Source: Streptomyces huasconensis | GTDB taxonomy: Bacteria; Actinomycetota; Actinomycetes; Streptomycetales; Streptomycetaceae | Reading direction: 5' to 3' | Assembly (NCBI GenBank): GCA_004010275.1 | Contig: RBWT01000040.1 | Coordinates: forward strand, 1 to 48,773 | Length of the DNA: 48,773 nt | Shown here: positions 38,076 to 47,666 of the stretch, one piece after another | Layout of the letters: each line of letters starts with the position of its first letter | Position numbering within the stretch: position 1 is the first letter of the stretch | Position numbers and translations under genes: made by a program | Notes under the pieces: model-generated | Seen by the model: only the letters and a program-made list of their open reading frames with translations | What the model was told of the DNA's origin: nothing | Database searches by the model: none

Positions 38076-38626
38076 GGCGTCAGCTCCTTGACGAGGAGTT
38101 CGAACTCCAGGTCCGCGCGCTGCGGGATGCCGAAGCGTTCGTTGCCGTACGGGAAGGGCGTCATCTTTCCCGTACGGCGGTAGCCGCGCCGCTCGTACCA
38201 GGCGATGAGGTCGTCGCGTACGGAGATCACGGTCATGTGCATCTCGCCGGCGCCCCACTCCTCGCGGGCGACGCGCTCCGCCTCGGCGATGATCAGCTTG
38301 CCGAGGCCCGCGCCCTGTTCGGCCGGGCTGACCGCGAACATCCCGAAGTAGGCGTGCTCCCCGCGGTGTTCGAGCTGGCAGCAGGCGACGAGCACGCCGT
38401 CCCGCTCCACGGCCAGCAGCCGGGCGGCCGGCGACTCGATCACGTCGGCGACGCCCTGCGGGTCGGTGCGCTGCCCCTGGAGGATGTCCGCCTCGGTGGT
38501 CCACCCGGCGCGGCTCGCGTCCCCGCGGTACGCCGACTCGATGAGCGCGACGAGCGCGTCGACGTCGGCGGGACCGGCGTCGCGGAAGGTGACCTCACCG
38601 GTGAGGGAGCGCGGGGCGGTGTCCAT
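38072..38626 (-). CDS. GNAT family N-acetyltransferase
   Basis: A 184-residue intact GNAT acetyltransferase. The acetyl-CoA motif A is FAVSPAEQGAGLGKLIIAEA (residues about 97-116), followed by MTVISVRDDLIAWYERRGYR and the family-typical FPYGNERFGIP. The ATG at 38626 has GGAG ten bases upstream. Substrate unknown. It diverges from the VOC gene 72 bases away. Confidence 0.9.
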   Translation of the reverse strand: MDTAPRSLTGEVTFRDAGPADVDALVALIESAYRGDASRAGWTTEADILQGQRTDPQGVADVIESPAARLLAVERDGVLVACCQLEHRGEHAYFGMFAVSPAEQGAGLGKLIIAEAERVAREEWGAGEMHMTVISVRDDLIAWYERRGYRRTGKMTPFPYGNERFGIPQRADLEFELLVKELTP

Positions 38627-38697
38627 CGACGGGTTTCTCCGATCTGTGCGCGGCTTCTTGATCCGCCGAGCCTAACGCGGCACTAGGGTGCGGCCCC

Positions 38698-39089
38698 ATG
38701 GTGCATGTACTGAGCAGCAGGACCCTTCTCCACCCCACCGACCCGGAGCGCTCCCGCGCGTTCTACGGCGAGGCGCTCGGCCTCGCCGTCTACCGCGAGT
38801 TCGGCACCGGCCCCGAGCGGGGCACCGTCTACTTCCTCGGCGGCGGCTTCCTCGAACTCTCCGGCCGCTCCGACACCCCGCCCTCCCCCGGCCTGCGGCT
38901 GTGGCTCCAGGTGCCGGACGTCCACGCGGCCCACGACGACCTCGTCGCTCGCGGCGTCGAGGTGGTGCGGCCACCGGTCAAGGAGCCCTGGGGCCTGATC
39001 GAGATGTGGATCGCGGACCCGGACGCCTGCGGATCGTCCTGGTCGAGGTGCCGCACGACCACCCCATCCGCTACCGGCCGGGGATCTGA
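38698..39089 (+). CDS. VOC family (glyoxalase-like) protein, one frameshift
   Basis: About 130 residues of the vicinal-oxygen-chelate superfamily: LLHPTDPERSRAFYGEALGL at the start, LWLQVPDVHAAHDDLVARG in the middle and the typical metal-site end WIADPDGLRIVLVEVPHDHP. One G missing near 39030 breaks the frame after IADPDA. Members act as dioxygenases, lyases or antibiotic-binding proteins; nothing here decides which. Ends 30 bases before the Rex-like site of ndh. Confidence 0.85.
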
Positions 39090-39118
39090 TCCGGAAGAGC
39101 CGGGACCGCCCCGGCGGG

Positions 39119-39134
39119 TGTGAAGCACGTCACA
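39119..39134. promoter_or_regulatory. Rex-like redox operator upstream of ndh
   Basis: TGTGAAGCACGTCACA is a 16-base site with TGTGA/TCACA arms, matching the outer bases of the actinobacterial Rex operator TGTGAACNNNTTCACA. It lies about 150 bases upstream of the type II NADH dehydrogenase, a gene type Rex is known to repress when NADH is low. Confidence 0.55.
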
Positions 39135-39282
39135 CGATTAATCCATTCGGGATGCAGGGGTACACGGCCACGGGTACGGTCCGCAGAAGATCCAGAACGA
39201 TCCTCTGTCGGCCTCGGCGGCGGCCCCGACAGCCGTGACACAGCACTGAAGACGATCTCCCAGAGTCTTGGAGTGACATCAC

Positions 39283-40633
39283 ATGGCAGCTCCCCGAATC
39301 CTCATCGTGGGCGGCGGTTTCGCCGGCATGGAGTGCGCGCACAAGCTGGAGAAGAAACTCGGGCCCCATGAGGCGGAGCTGCGGCTGATCAGTCCGACGG
39401 ACCACCAGCTCTACCTGCCGCTCCTGCCGCACGTCGCCTCCGGCGTGCTCACCCCGCAGGCGGTCGCGGTGCCGCTGCGCCGGATGCTGCGCCGCACGGC
39501 GATCGTGCCGGGCGGCGCCATCGGGATCGACCCCGAGGCGAAGGCCGTGATCGTGAAGAAGATCAACGGCGAGGAGGTCGTGGAGCGCTACGACCACCTG
39601 GTCCTGACGCCCGGCAGCGTCACACGGCAGTTCGACATCCCCGGCGTCGACAAGTACGCGGTGGGCGTCAAGACACTCGCCGAGGCCGCCTGGATTCGCG
39701 ACCACGTCATCTCCCAGCTGGACCTGGCGGCGGCCAGCTCGCACCGCGAGGAGCGGGAGCAGCGCCTGACGTTCGTCGTGGTCGGCGGCGGGTACGCGGG
39801 CGTGGAGACGGCCGCCTATCTGCAACGTCTGACCTGCGCCGCCGTCAAGCGCTACCCGGGGCTGGACGTCTCGCAGATCAAGTGGCACCTCGTGGACATC
39901 GCTCCCAAGCTGATGCCGGAGCTGGGCGAGCGGCTCGGCGAGAAGGCGATGGCGATCATGCAGCGCCGGGGCGTGAACGTCTCCCTGGGGGTCTCCGTGG
40001 CCAAGGTGACCGAGGACACCGTCACGCTCACCGACGACCGCGTCCTGCCCTGCCGCACGCTGATCTGGACGGCGGGGGTCGCCCCCAGCCCGCTCGGCGC
40101 GACGCTCGGCGCCGACACCGACAAGGGCCGCCTCGTCGTCCGGCCGGACCTGACGGTGCCGGGTCTGGACGGTGTCTTCGCGCTCGGCGACGCGGCGGCG
40201 TGCCGGACGTCGTCAAGGGCGGCGACGCCATCTGCCCGCCGACCGCGCAGCACGCCATGCGCCAGGGCTGGGCGGCGGCGGACAACGTCGCCGCGGCCCT
40301 GCGCGGCCTGCGCTCTCCGACTACCGCACAAGGACATGGGCCTGGTGGTGGACCTCGGCGGCATCCAGGCGGTGTCGAAGCCGCTGGGCGTGCAGCTGAC
40401 CGGGCTGCCCGCGCAGGTGGTGGCGCGCGGCTACCACCTGGGGGCGCTGCGCACGCTGACCGACCCGCTTCCGCACGGCCGCCAACTGGGGGCTGAACGC
40501 GGTCGCGGGCGACGACTACGTCCGCACCGGCTTCCAGGCCCAGCGCCCCGCCACCCTCAAGGACTTCGAGATGACGGACGCCTACCTGTCGCGGGAGGAG
40601 ATCGGCGAGCGGGTCGCGTCAGCCGGACTGTGA
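39283..40633 (+). CDS. ndh: type II NADH dehydrogenase (frameshifted)
   Basis: About 450 residues of the NDH-2 type NAD(P)/FAD oxidoreductase, passing electrons from NADH to quinone without pumping protons, at the inner membrane face. The FAD motif ILIVGGGFAGMECAHKL opens the protein; the NADH motif is TFVVVGGGYAGVETAAYL; the late FAD motif is GLDGVFALGDAAAC; QHAMRQGWAAADNVAAAL follows. Breaks lie near 40200, 40310 and 40485; the final frame ends DFEMTDAYLSREEIGERVAS and GL. The ATG at 39283 has GGAG nine bases upstream. The convergent symporter gene appears to overlap its 3' end. Confidence 0.88.
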
Positions 40634-42154
40634 CCGTTCCGCCTGCCGTTCTGCCTGCCGTTCCCCCCGGCCGCCTCGCGTGGCCGGGGGCCGGGCCGGG
40701 CGCCAGCCAGGTGACCGCCACCGTCACCGCGAGGTTGGCCGCGAGGGCGATGATGCCGCCGTTGACCCCGTGGTACGGGTCGTTGTCGGTGCCCCACAGC
40801 CCCAGGACCACCGCGAGGCCGACGAGCATCCCCGTGACGGCGGCGCGAGCGGTCAACCGCCGCCAGAACAGGGCGAGGAGCACGACGGGCACCAGCTGCG
40901 CGAGGCCCTCGTACGACAGGACGGACAGCTCCACCAGGGTGCTGGGGTGGAAGAGGCTGCCCGCGAGTGCCACGAGCCCGGCGAGGACGCACACCGCCTG
41001 GGAGAGCCGTTTGGTCCGGATGTCGCGTGCCTCGGCCGGGGTGCCGGGGGCGCGGCGCGGGCCGCGCGGGTCGGCGCCGTTGCCGCCGCCGAGGATCGTG
41101 CGTCCCCACAGCGTGCCGATGGAGAGCATGAAGACGCTCGTCGGCACGATGCCGACAGGGCGCCCGCCACCCCGATGACGGCGACGGCGGGTGCGGGCAG
41201 CGAGTCCGTGACGAGGGTGAACAGCGCGAGGTCCGGGTTGCCGAGGGTCGGCATGACGAAGAGCGCGGTGGCGCCGACGACCATCGGCACGAACAGCAGC
41301 AGCTGGTACCAGGGCAGCAGCAGGGCGTTGCGGCGCAGGGCGTTGGGGCTCCTGGCGCTGAGGTAGCCGGCGACGGTGGTGGGGAAGATGGTGATGGTCA
41401 CGGCGTTGAGGGCGACGGTGCTGAGGAACCACACCGAGTCGCGCCCGCCCGACGCGTGTCCGGGGAAGGTCAGCCACTCGGGCCTCTCGGTCACCATGCG
41501 CTGCATGAGGTCGCCCAGGCCGCCGAGGTAGTGCACAGGGATGTACACGGCGAGGAAGACGACGGCGAGGATCACCAGGACGTCCTTGAAGGCGCTCACC
41601 CACGCCGACCCCCGCAGCCCGGACACGAGGATGAAGACCTCCGCCACGACGAAGGAGATGACGGCGGCCACCTTCAGGTCGATTCCGCCGTACGTCATGG
41701 CGTTCACGACGACACCCATGCCCTGGATCTGCACCTGGATGTAGGGAACGATGAACACGGTCGCGACGATCGCCACGAGGATGCCCACCGGCCGTGACCT
41801 GAAGCGGAATTCGGCGATGTCGGCGATCGAGATGAGGCCGTGCCGGGAGGCGTACGTCCACAGGGCCGGGCCCACGACGTAGGCGACGGCGAAGCCGACG
41901 GTGAGGTACGCGACGAGGTAGAGGATCGGCGCGCCGAAGGAGTACGACCAGCCGGCCGTGCCGAGGAACGAGAAGCTGGTGTACGTCTCGCCCGCCATCA
42001 GCAGCCAGATGAACAGCACGCCGAGGCCGCGGCTGGAGACGGACCACTCGGCGAGGCCCTTGGACCGGCCGCGCGCGCTGAGCACGCCGATGGCGATGGT
42101 GGCGGCCATGGCGAGCGCGAAGACGGTGGTCGCGATCGCGGCGGACCCGCTCAT
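40557..42154 (-). CDS. sodium:solute symporter, SSS family (frameshifted)
   Basis: About 530 residues with some 13 membrane helices. Diagnostic stretches: SVSSRGLGVLFIWLLMAGET, YTSFSFLGTAGWSYSFGAP, ALWTYASRHGLISIADIAEF and SVFMLSIGTLWGRTILGGG. A break near 41155 separates AVAVIGVAGALS from IVPTSVFML. The ATG at 42154 overlaps the DUF3311 stop as ATGA. The 3' end is uncertain: this frame stops at 40557, inside the convergent ndh, while another frame stops at 40582. The DUF3311-SSS pair is typical of monocarboxylate or amino-acid-like uptake; in this operon it probably brings in the substrate. Confidence 0.85.
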
Positions 42155-42519
42155 CGGCCGCCCTCCCGGGGGCCGTCGTCGGCGGGGATCGGCTCGACGG
42201 CGTTCAGCCGGTACGCGGGGTCGAGGCGGGCCACGAGCCAGATCACCAGGGGGCTGACGACCGTCGCGGCGATCATCCAGGCGAGGAGGAAGGGGACGCC
42301 GAGGACGCGCGGCTCGATGCGGTTGGCGACCAGCGGCGCGGCGCCGTAGAGCACGAGGGGCACGAGCAGCAGCCACAGGGAGGGCCGGGCGGCACCGCGC
42401 AGGGAGGGCAGCCCGTCCAGGGGGTCCGGCGGGGGCGGTGATTCGGGGGTGGCCGGGCGGCGGTCCGGGCGGGCATCGGGCTCCTTCGCGGTCGTACATG
42501 GAGAGGGAGGGGGCGTCAC
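42151..42519 (-). CDS. DUF3311 small membrane protein
   Basis: A 122-residue protein with two membrane helices (WLLLVPLVLYGAAPLVANRI and FLLAWMIAATVVSPLVIWLV) after a Pro-rich start, matching the DUF3311 family, the usual small partner of SSS symporters. The GTG at 42519 overlaps the SDR stop as GTGA, and its stop overlaps the symporter ATG, so all three are translationally coupled. A shorter start within the first 35 codons is possible. Confidence 0.8.
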   Translation of the reverse strand: MTPPPSPCTTAKEPDARPDRRPATPESPPPPDPLDGLPSLRGAARPSLWLLLVPLVLYGAAPLVANRIEPRVLGVPFLLAWMIAATVVSPLVIWLVARLDPAYRLNAVEPIPADDGPREGGR

Positions 42520-43324
42520 ACCGAGGGGTCGTAGCGCCCGTCGACAGCCGTCCAGCCGGCCGTCGACGTGAGGACGCTGCCGGTGACGTAGGTGGCCGCG
42601 TCCGACACGAGGTAGACGACGGCTCCGGCGATCTCCTCGGGCCCTGCCCAGCGCTTGAGCGCGTTGGCCTCGGCGTACGCCCGGTACCACTGCGGGTCGG
42701 CGGCGATCTGATCGGTCAGCGGGGTCCGGACGACACCGGGCGCGACGGCGTTGAAGCGCACCCCGCGCGGGCCCCACTCGGCGGCGGCGGTACGCAGGAG
42801 CTGGATGAGCCCGGCCTTCGACGCGGCGTACGCGCCCTGTCCCGGCTCCACCTGGAAGGCCCGCATGGACGCGATCCCGACGACGCTGCCGCGCCCGCGC
42901 TCGGCCATGGCGGGGGTGGCGGCCTGGATGAGCGTGAGGTAGGCGCGCAGGTTGAGCCCGATGACCCGGTCGAACTCCTGGAGGCTGTAGTCGGCGATGC
43001 GCTTGCGGACGTTGACCCCGACGGTGACGACCAGCCCGTCCAGGGGCCCCCACGCGGCGACCGCCGTCCCGCACGGCTTCGGGGACCAGCACGTCGAGGG
43101 TGTGGGGGGTGGCGGTGCCGGAGGCGGCCGTGCCCTCGGCGCCGGCCAGGGCCAGCCGCGCCGTCTCGGCGGCTCCCGCCCTGTCGCGGTCCGCCACGAT
43201 GACCTCGGCGCCCTGGGCGGTCAGGGCGCGTGCCGCCTCGCGGCCGATGCCGCTCGCGCCGCCGACGACCTCGACGCGGCCGTCCGTCCAGCCGGAACAG
43301 GCGGGTGTAGTGGGCGTGGTCCAT
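42516..43324 (-). CDS. SDR family oxidoreductase (two frameshifts)
   Basis: About 269 residues of the classical SDR family: cofactor loop VVGGASGIGREAARALTAQG, the N-A-G-like region LVVTVGVNVRKRI, catalytic Ser in GSVVGIASMRAF, Tyr/Lys in GAYAASKAGLIQ, and VAPGVVRTPL. Breaks lie near 43285 and near 43050-43090. The ATG at 43324 starts the family N-terminus. It sits between the aldehyde dehydrogenase and DUF3311 genes and probably oxidises a hydroxyl group of the operon's substrate. Confidence 0.83.
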
Positions 43325-43369
43325 GTGTCTCGCTGCCTTTCTCCCTCGGCGGGATCGCGGGCCGCCGGC

Positions 43370-44844
43370 TCAGGGCCGGACGACCGCCATCCGCGTCACC
43401 GTCAGTTCCCCGATCGCGAAGCGCGGGCCCTCGCGGCCGATGCCCGAGTCCTTGACGCCGCCGTAGGGCGCGATGTCGCTGCGGTAACCGGGGACTTCGT
43501 TGATCACGACGCCGCCCGCCTCCAGCTCTTCCACCGCGCGGAAGGCGGCGCCCAGGTCGCGGGTGAAGACCGCCGCGTGCAGGCCGTAGCGGCTCGCGTT
43601 GACGACGTCGTACGCCGTCTCCAGGTCCGGCACCGGGCGCAGACAGACCACCGGGCCGAAGATCTCCTCGTCCCAGGCGGGCTGGCCGTCCGGCACGTCC
43701 GCGAGCAGCGTCGGGGTCAGGCACCGGCCCTCGCGGTCTCCCCCGGCGACCAGCCTGGCGCCCGCGGCACGTGCCCGGTGGACCCAGCCGGTGACCCGCT
43801 CGGTGGCCGCCTCGTCGATGAGGGCGGAGACCCGGGTCGCCGGGTCGCGGGGGTCGCCGACGGCCACCGTCCGCAGCCGTCGCGTGATCTTCTCCTCCAG
43901 GGTGGCGGCGACCGCCGCGTCGGCGACGACCCGCTGGACGGAGATGCAGGCCTGCCCGGACGCGTAGTACCCGCCGCGCACCACCGCGTCCGCGGCGGCG
44001 TCGAGATCGGCGTCGGCGGCCACGACGAGCGCGGTGTTGGAGCCGAGTTCCAGGATGACCTTGCGGGGCGCGGCGTCGCGTGCGAGGCGGTGGCCGACGG
44101 CCGCCGAGCCGGTGAAGGAGACCGCGGCGACCTCGGAGTGCGTGGTGAGGGCGCGGCCCACCTCCTCGCCCCCGGTGACGAGTTGGACCGCCCCGACGGG
44201 GGCGCCCGCGGCGGCGAGGCGCTCCCGGACGAGCTGGACGAGGCGCAGGGTGGCCAGCGGTGTCGCGGGCGCGGGCTTGATGATCACCGGGCAGCCCGCG
44301 GCGAGCGCCGGGGCGATCTTGCGGGAGGCCAGCAGTACGGGGTAGTTGAAGCCCGCGATGCCGACGACGACACCGACGGGCCGCCGGGTCCAGAACCCGA
44401 AGAGCCCCTCCCCGGAGGGCTGGAGGTCCAGCGGCACGCGTCTCGCCGTGCAGGTGGGCCACCTCGTCTGCGGCGGCCTGCCAGGTGGCGACGGTCCGCA
44501 GCATCTCGATGTCGCAGTCCACGCGCGGCTTGCCGGTCTCCAGGACCAGCAGCTCCGCGAGTTCGGGCAGCGCGTCCGAGAGCGCCGCCGCCACCTCGCC
44601 CCAGCACCCGGCGCGGTGTGCGCGGCAGCGCGCCGACCCGCTTGCGCAGCCCGGCCGCGTGTTCGACGGCCTGCTGGGCGAGCCTCTCGTCGCCCACCGG
44701 CGCCCGGGCGATCTCGATGCCGTCGAACGGGGAAGACGACGGCGCGGCGGCCGGCGCCGGGAGCCAGGTGTCACCGACGGGGAGCCCGTCGGGGTGGCGC
44801 GGGTGCGTGGAGGGCGGGTAGGCGGGGGGCGGAGACGTCGTCAC
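43370..44844 (-). CDS. aldehyde dehydrogenase (frameshifted)
   Basis: About 491 residues of the NAD(P)-dependent aldehyde dehydrogenase superfamily. Seen: LVLETGKPRVDCDIEM, PVGVVVGIAGFNYPVLLASR, VIIKPAPATPLATLRLVQLV, VSFTGSAAVGHRLA, the catalytic Glu in LELGSNTALVV, the Cys in YYASGQACISVQR, and EEIFGPVVCLRPV. Breaks lie near 44600 and 44435. The GTG at 44844 overlaps the M20 stop as GTGA. It would oxidise an aldehyde made or released in the operon's pathway. Confidence 0.87.
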
Positions 44845-46055
44845 CGTGCGCCTCCGTTCAGGAAGGCGTGCGCGGCGGCCGCGTACACGCGCGTGTACTC
44901 GCCGATCTCGCGCACCTCGACGTACTCGTCCTTCTGGTGCGCGATCCATTTGCCGCCGGGCCCGTAGACGACCGTGGGCAGGCCGGCGTCGCGGGTGAGG
45001 ATGGTGCCGTCCGTGGTGCCGGGGACGGCGCCGAAGGGGGGCGCCTCGCCGTGGACGAGCCGGTGCCCTGCCACCAGTGCGCTCACCACCGGATGGTCCT
45101 CGGCGATCTGGACGGCCGGCCGGTCGTCGACCACGGTGAGCGTGACGTCGACGCCGGTCTCGGCGGCCGCCGCGCACGCCGACTCCCGTACGCGGCCGAT
45201 GAGTTCGGTGTGGTCGGTGCCGGGGATGGTGCGCACGTCGATGCCTACGACGCCGTGTGCGGGGATGACGTTGAGCTGGTCGGGGTCGCCGCCGAGGAGC
45301 ACGGTCGGGGTGACGGTCACGCGGCCCGCGTGCGGGTGCGTGCCGTAGCGCTCCTCGGCCCAGCTCTGCACGCCGGCGAGCGCCTGGACGATCCGGGCCC
45401 CGGCCACGATGGGGCTCCTGGCCTCCTGGGGCATCGCGCCGTGCGCCATCACGCCGTGCAGGTCGAGCCGCAGGCGGATGCCGCCGCGGGCGGAGGTGCA
45501 CACCTCGTACCCCTCGGGCTCGCACACGATGACGGCGTCCACGGTCCGCGCGAGCGGGGTGGCGGCGAACGCCTTGGCGCCGAGCATCAGCCCCTCCTCG
45601 TCGCACAGCACACCGACGACGATCCGGCCGGGGAAGGGCCCGGCGAGCTGGAGGGCGCGCACGGCGTAGATCATGGCGGCGACGCCGGACTTCATGTCGG
45701 CGGCGCCGCGCCCCCAGAGCCTGCCGTCGCGGATCAGCGCCCCGTACGGGTCGACGCTCCAGTCGGCCGGATCGCCTTCGGTGACGACGTCGATGTGCCC
45801 CTCGAACATCAGGGTCGGCCCGGCGCCGCCTCCACCCTCGACGACGGCGACGGTGTTGGGCCGCCCCGGGGCGACCTCCACGACCTCGTACGGCCATCCG
45901 AACGCGGCGAAGAGGCGTTGGACGAGGAGCGCGGCCGGCTGCTCGACCTCGGTGGCTCCGGCGGCGTTGACGGTGCGCAGCCGCAACCAGGTCTGGGTGA
46001 GGGCGACCGCGGCGTCGGTGTCGACGGCGGGGACGGTCGGGGGTGCGGTGGCCAT
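44841..46055 (-). CDS. M20 family metallohydrolase (ArgE/DapE-like)
   Basis: A 404-residue intact M20 di-zinc hydrolase: metal His/Asp in FEGHIDVVTEGD, bridging Asp in WGRGAADMKSGVAAMI, catalytic and metal Glu pair in CDEEGLMLGAKAF, the dimerisation-domain motif VIPAHGVVGIDVRTIPGT and the last metal His in AHQKDEYVEV. M20 members cut N-acyl groups, carbamoyl groups or dipeptides. The ATG at 46055 has GGAGG six bases upstream. First gene of the five-gene operon down to the symporter. Confidence 0.9.
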   Translation of the reverse strand: MATAPPTVPAVDTDAAVALTQTWLRLRTVNAAGATEVEQPAALLVQRLFAAFGWPYEVVEVAPGRPNTVAVVEGGGGAGPTLMFEGHIDVVTEGDPADWSVDPYGALIRDGRLWGRGAADMKSGVAAMIYAVRALQLAGPFPGRIVVGVLCDEEGLMLGAKAFAATPLARTVDAVIVCEPEGYEVCTSARGGIRLRLDLHGVMAHGAMPQEARSPIVAGARIVQALAGVQSWAEERYGTHPHAGRVTVTPTVLLGGDPDQLNVIPAHGVVGIDVRTIPGTDHTELIGRVRESACAAAAETGVDVTLTVVDDRPAVQIAEDHPVVSALVAGHRLVHGEAPPFGAVPGTTDGTILTRDAGLPTVVYGPGGKWIAHQKDEYVEVREIGEYTRVYAAAAHAFLNGGAR

Positions 46056-46140
46056 GAAGAACCTCCAAGTCGTCCGGCCGACCGCGGACCGCGCGGCCGG
46101 CCGTCGGCGCCGGGAGGGGGAGCGCGCGGCGAGCGGTCCG

Positions 46141-46153
46141 CTGGTCAGACCAG
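46141..46153. promoter_or_regulatory. FadR/GntR-type operator
   Basis: CTGGT-CAG-ACCAG is a perfect 5-base inverted repeat whose core fits the FadR-subfamily consensus TNGTNNNACNA. It lies in the gap between the divergent GntR regulator and the M20 operon. On the minus strand TTGACC (46195-46190) and CAGAGT (46171-46166) form a possible promoter, with the operator just downstream of it. Confidence 0.65.
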
Positions 46154-46244
46154 TTGAATTCCCGTACTCTGCCGCCACGTTCAGCCCCGGGTCAACCAGC
46201 AGTCCTTGGTCGGCTCGCACCGACCAGCCACCGTGGAGGGGGCC

Positions 46245-47056
46245 ATGGCCGCCGACGACGATCTCTTCCGGCCCGTACGGCCCGTGCGCGCCTACCAGCG
46301 CGTGGCGGAGCAGATCGAGGAGCGCATCCTGAGCGGTGAACTCCCGCCGGGCGCACGGCTTCCCGGGGAGCGTGAACTCGTCCAGCGGTTCGGGGTCGGG
46401 CGCTCCACGGTCCGCGAGGCGCTGCGGGAGCTCCAGTCGACGGGCTTGATCCGCTCCCGTCCCGGTGACCCGCTGGGCGCCGAGCCGCTCGGCGTCTCGC
46501 CCGACAACCTCAGCCAGGCGCTCGGCCGCCTCACCCGCTCCCGCGTCGCCTCGCTCGGCGAACTGGTGCAGTTCCGCATGGTGCTGGACGCCGAGAGCAA
46601 CCGCCTCGCCGCGCGCCTGCACACCGAGGAGGACCTCGTGCGGATGCGGGAGCAGATCGCCCGCATGGAGGGCGCTCGGCGCGGCGTCCTCGGGGCTGCG
46701 CGCGTTCAGCGAGGCCGACGCGCTGTTCCACCGCGCGATAGCGGAGGCGAGCCGCAACGCACTGCTGGGGCTGTGTGCCCGCGCGGTGCACGAGGCGGTC
46801 GTCGAGGTCATCGAGAAGAAGATCGCGGCGGTGGCGGACCCGGCGGCCTGGATGAGCCGCTCGGTCGCCCATCACCGCGAGGTCCTCACCGCGATCGAGG
46901 CGGGCGACAGCGCCCGTGCGGCCCGGCTGGCGTACGGCGCTGCACGAGTACTACGCGGACCATGTGGAACCGGAGACGAGGGAGCTGCTGGCGGCGGCGG
47001 TCGCGGACGACGCAGTTCCGGCGCGGCCCCGCGGCACGGGACAGGGCGGCGGCTGA
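46245..47056 (+). CDS. FadR-type GntR transcriptional regulator (two frameshifts)
   Basis: About 270 residues. The winged helix is RVAEQIEERILSGELPPGAR then GRSTVREALRELQSTGLI; the FCD effector domain follows (LGELVQFRMVLDAESNRLAA, EADALFHRAIAEASRN, HHREVLTAIEAGD and a final LHEYYADHVEP). Breaks lie near 46682 and 46943. The ATG at 46245 has GGAGGGG directly upstream. FCD regulators usually bind a metal and a small carboxylate. It diverges from the M20-ALDH-SDR-DUF3311-symporter operon and probably represses it until the substrate appears. Confidence 0.86.
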
Positions 47057-47062
47057 CGGGCG

Positions 47063-47123
47063 GCCGGGGCGCGTTTTCGCTGCCCGAGGTCACCGGGACC
47101 TGGCCGCCGCTCCGCGCCCCGGC
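47063..47123. terminator. large hairpin between convergent genes
   Basis: GCCGGGGCGCG (47063-47073) and CGCGCCCCGGC (47113-47123) are perfect 11-base complements; the 39 bases between contain a second small hairpin AGGTC-N5-GACCT (47087-47101). It fills the gap between the GntR and MarR stops and probably ends both transcripts. Confidence 0.65.
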
Positions 47124-47128
47124 GGGGC

Positions 47129-47666
47129 TCACCCCCTCCGTACCCCGAGCCGCCCCTCCAGCTGGGCCAGCAACTCGCCGAGCAGGCTCGCTCAGTTGGC
47201 CCTGTACGTCCCCGTCGAGGACGGAGAGCACCACCGTCTCGTAGGCGAGCTGTTCCGGCAGGATCGCGTCGACCAGTTCGCGCCCGGCGTCGGTGAGGCG
47301 GACGTGCGCGACCCGGCGGTCGCGGGCGTCGGCCCGGCGGTCGACCAGCTGCCGTTCCTGGAGCTGCTTGAGCCGCTTGGTGACCGCGGCCCCCGAGGAG
47401 AACGTCTCGCGGGCCAGTTCGCCGGGGGTCAGCTCGTGTCCGGTGCGGCGCAGGGCGCCCAGCAGGTCGAACTCGGCACGGGTCAGGCCCGCCCTGCGCA
47501 GCGGCGCGTCCTCGGCCTGCTGGAGGAGGGCCGCGCAGCGGTTGATGCGGCCGATCACCTCCATCGGCCCGGTGTCGATGTCGGGGCGCACGGCCTGCCA
47601 CTGCCGCACCACCGCGGCCACGGTGTCCCCACCGGGGCCCGTCACCGGACCGTTCTCTGCTCTCAT
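47129..47666 (-). CDS. MarR family transcriptional regulator (one frameshift)
   Basis: About 179 residues with the MarR winged helix: LTRAEFDLLGALRRTG, LARETFSSGAAVTKRLKQLQ (recognition helix) and the wing DARDRRVAHVRLTDAGRELV. One indel near 47190 breaks the last 25 codons; the family-like tail LLGELLAQLEGRLG runs to 47129. The ATG at 47666 overlaps the FUSC stop as ATGA, so it is co-translated with that transporter-like gene and may sense its substrate. Confidence 0.86.
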
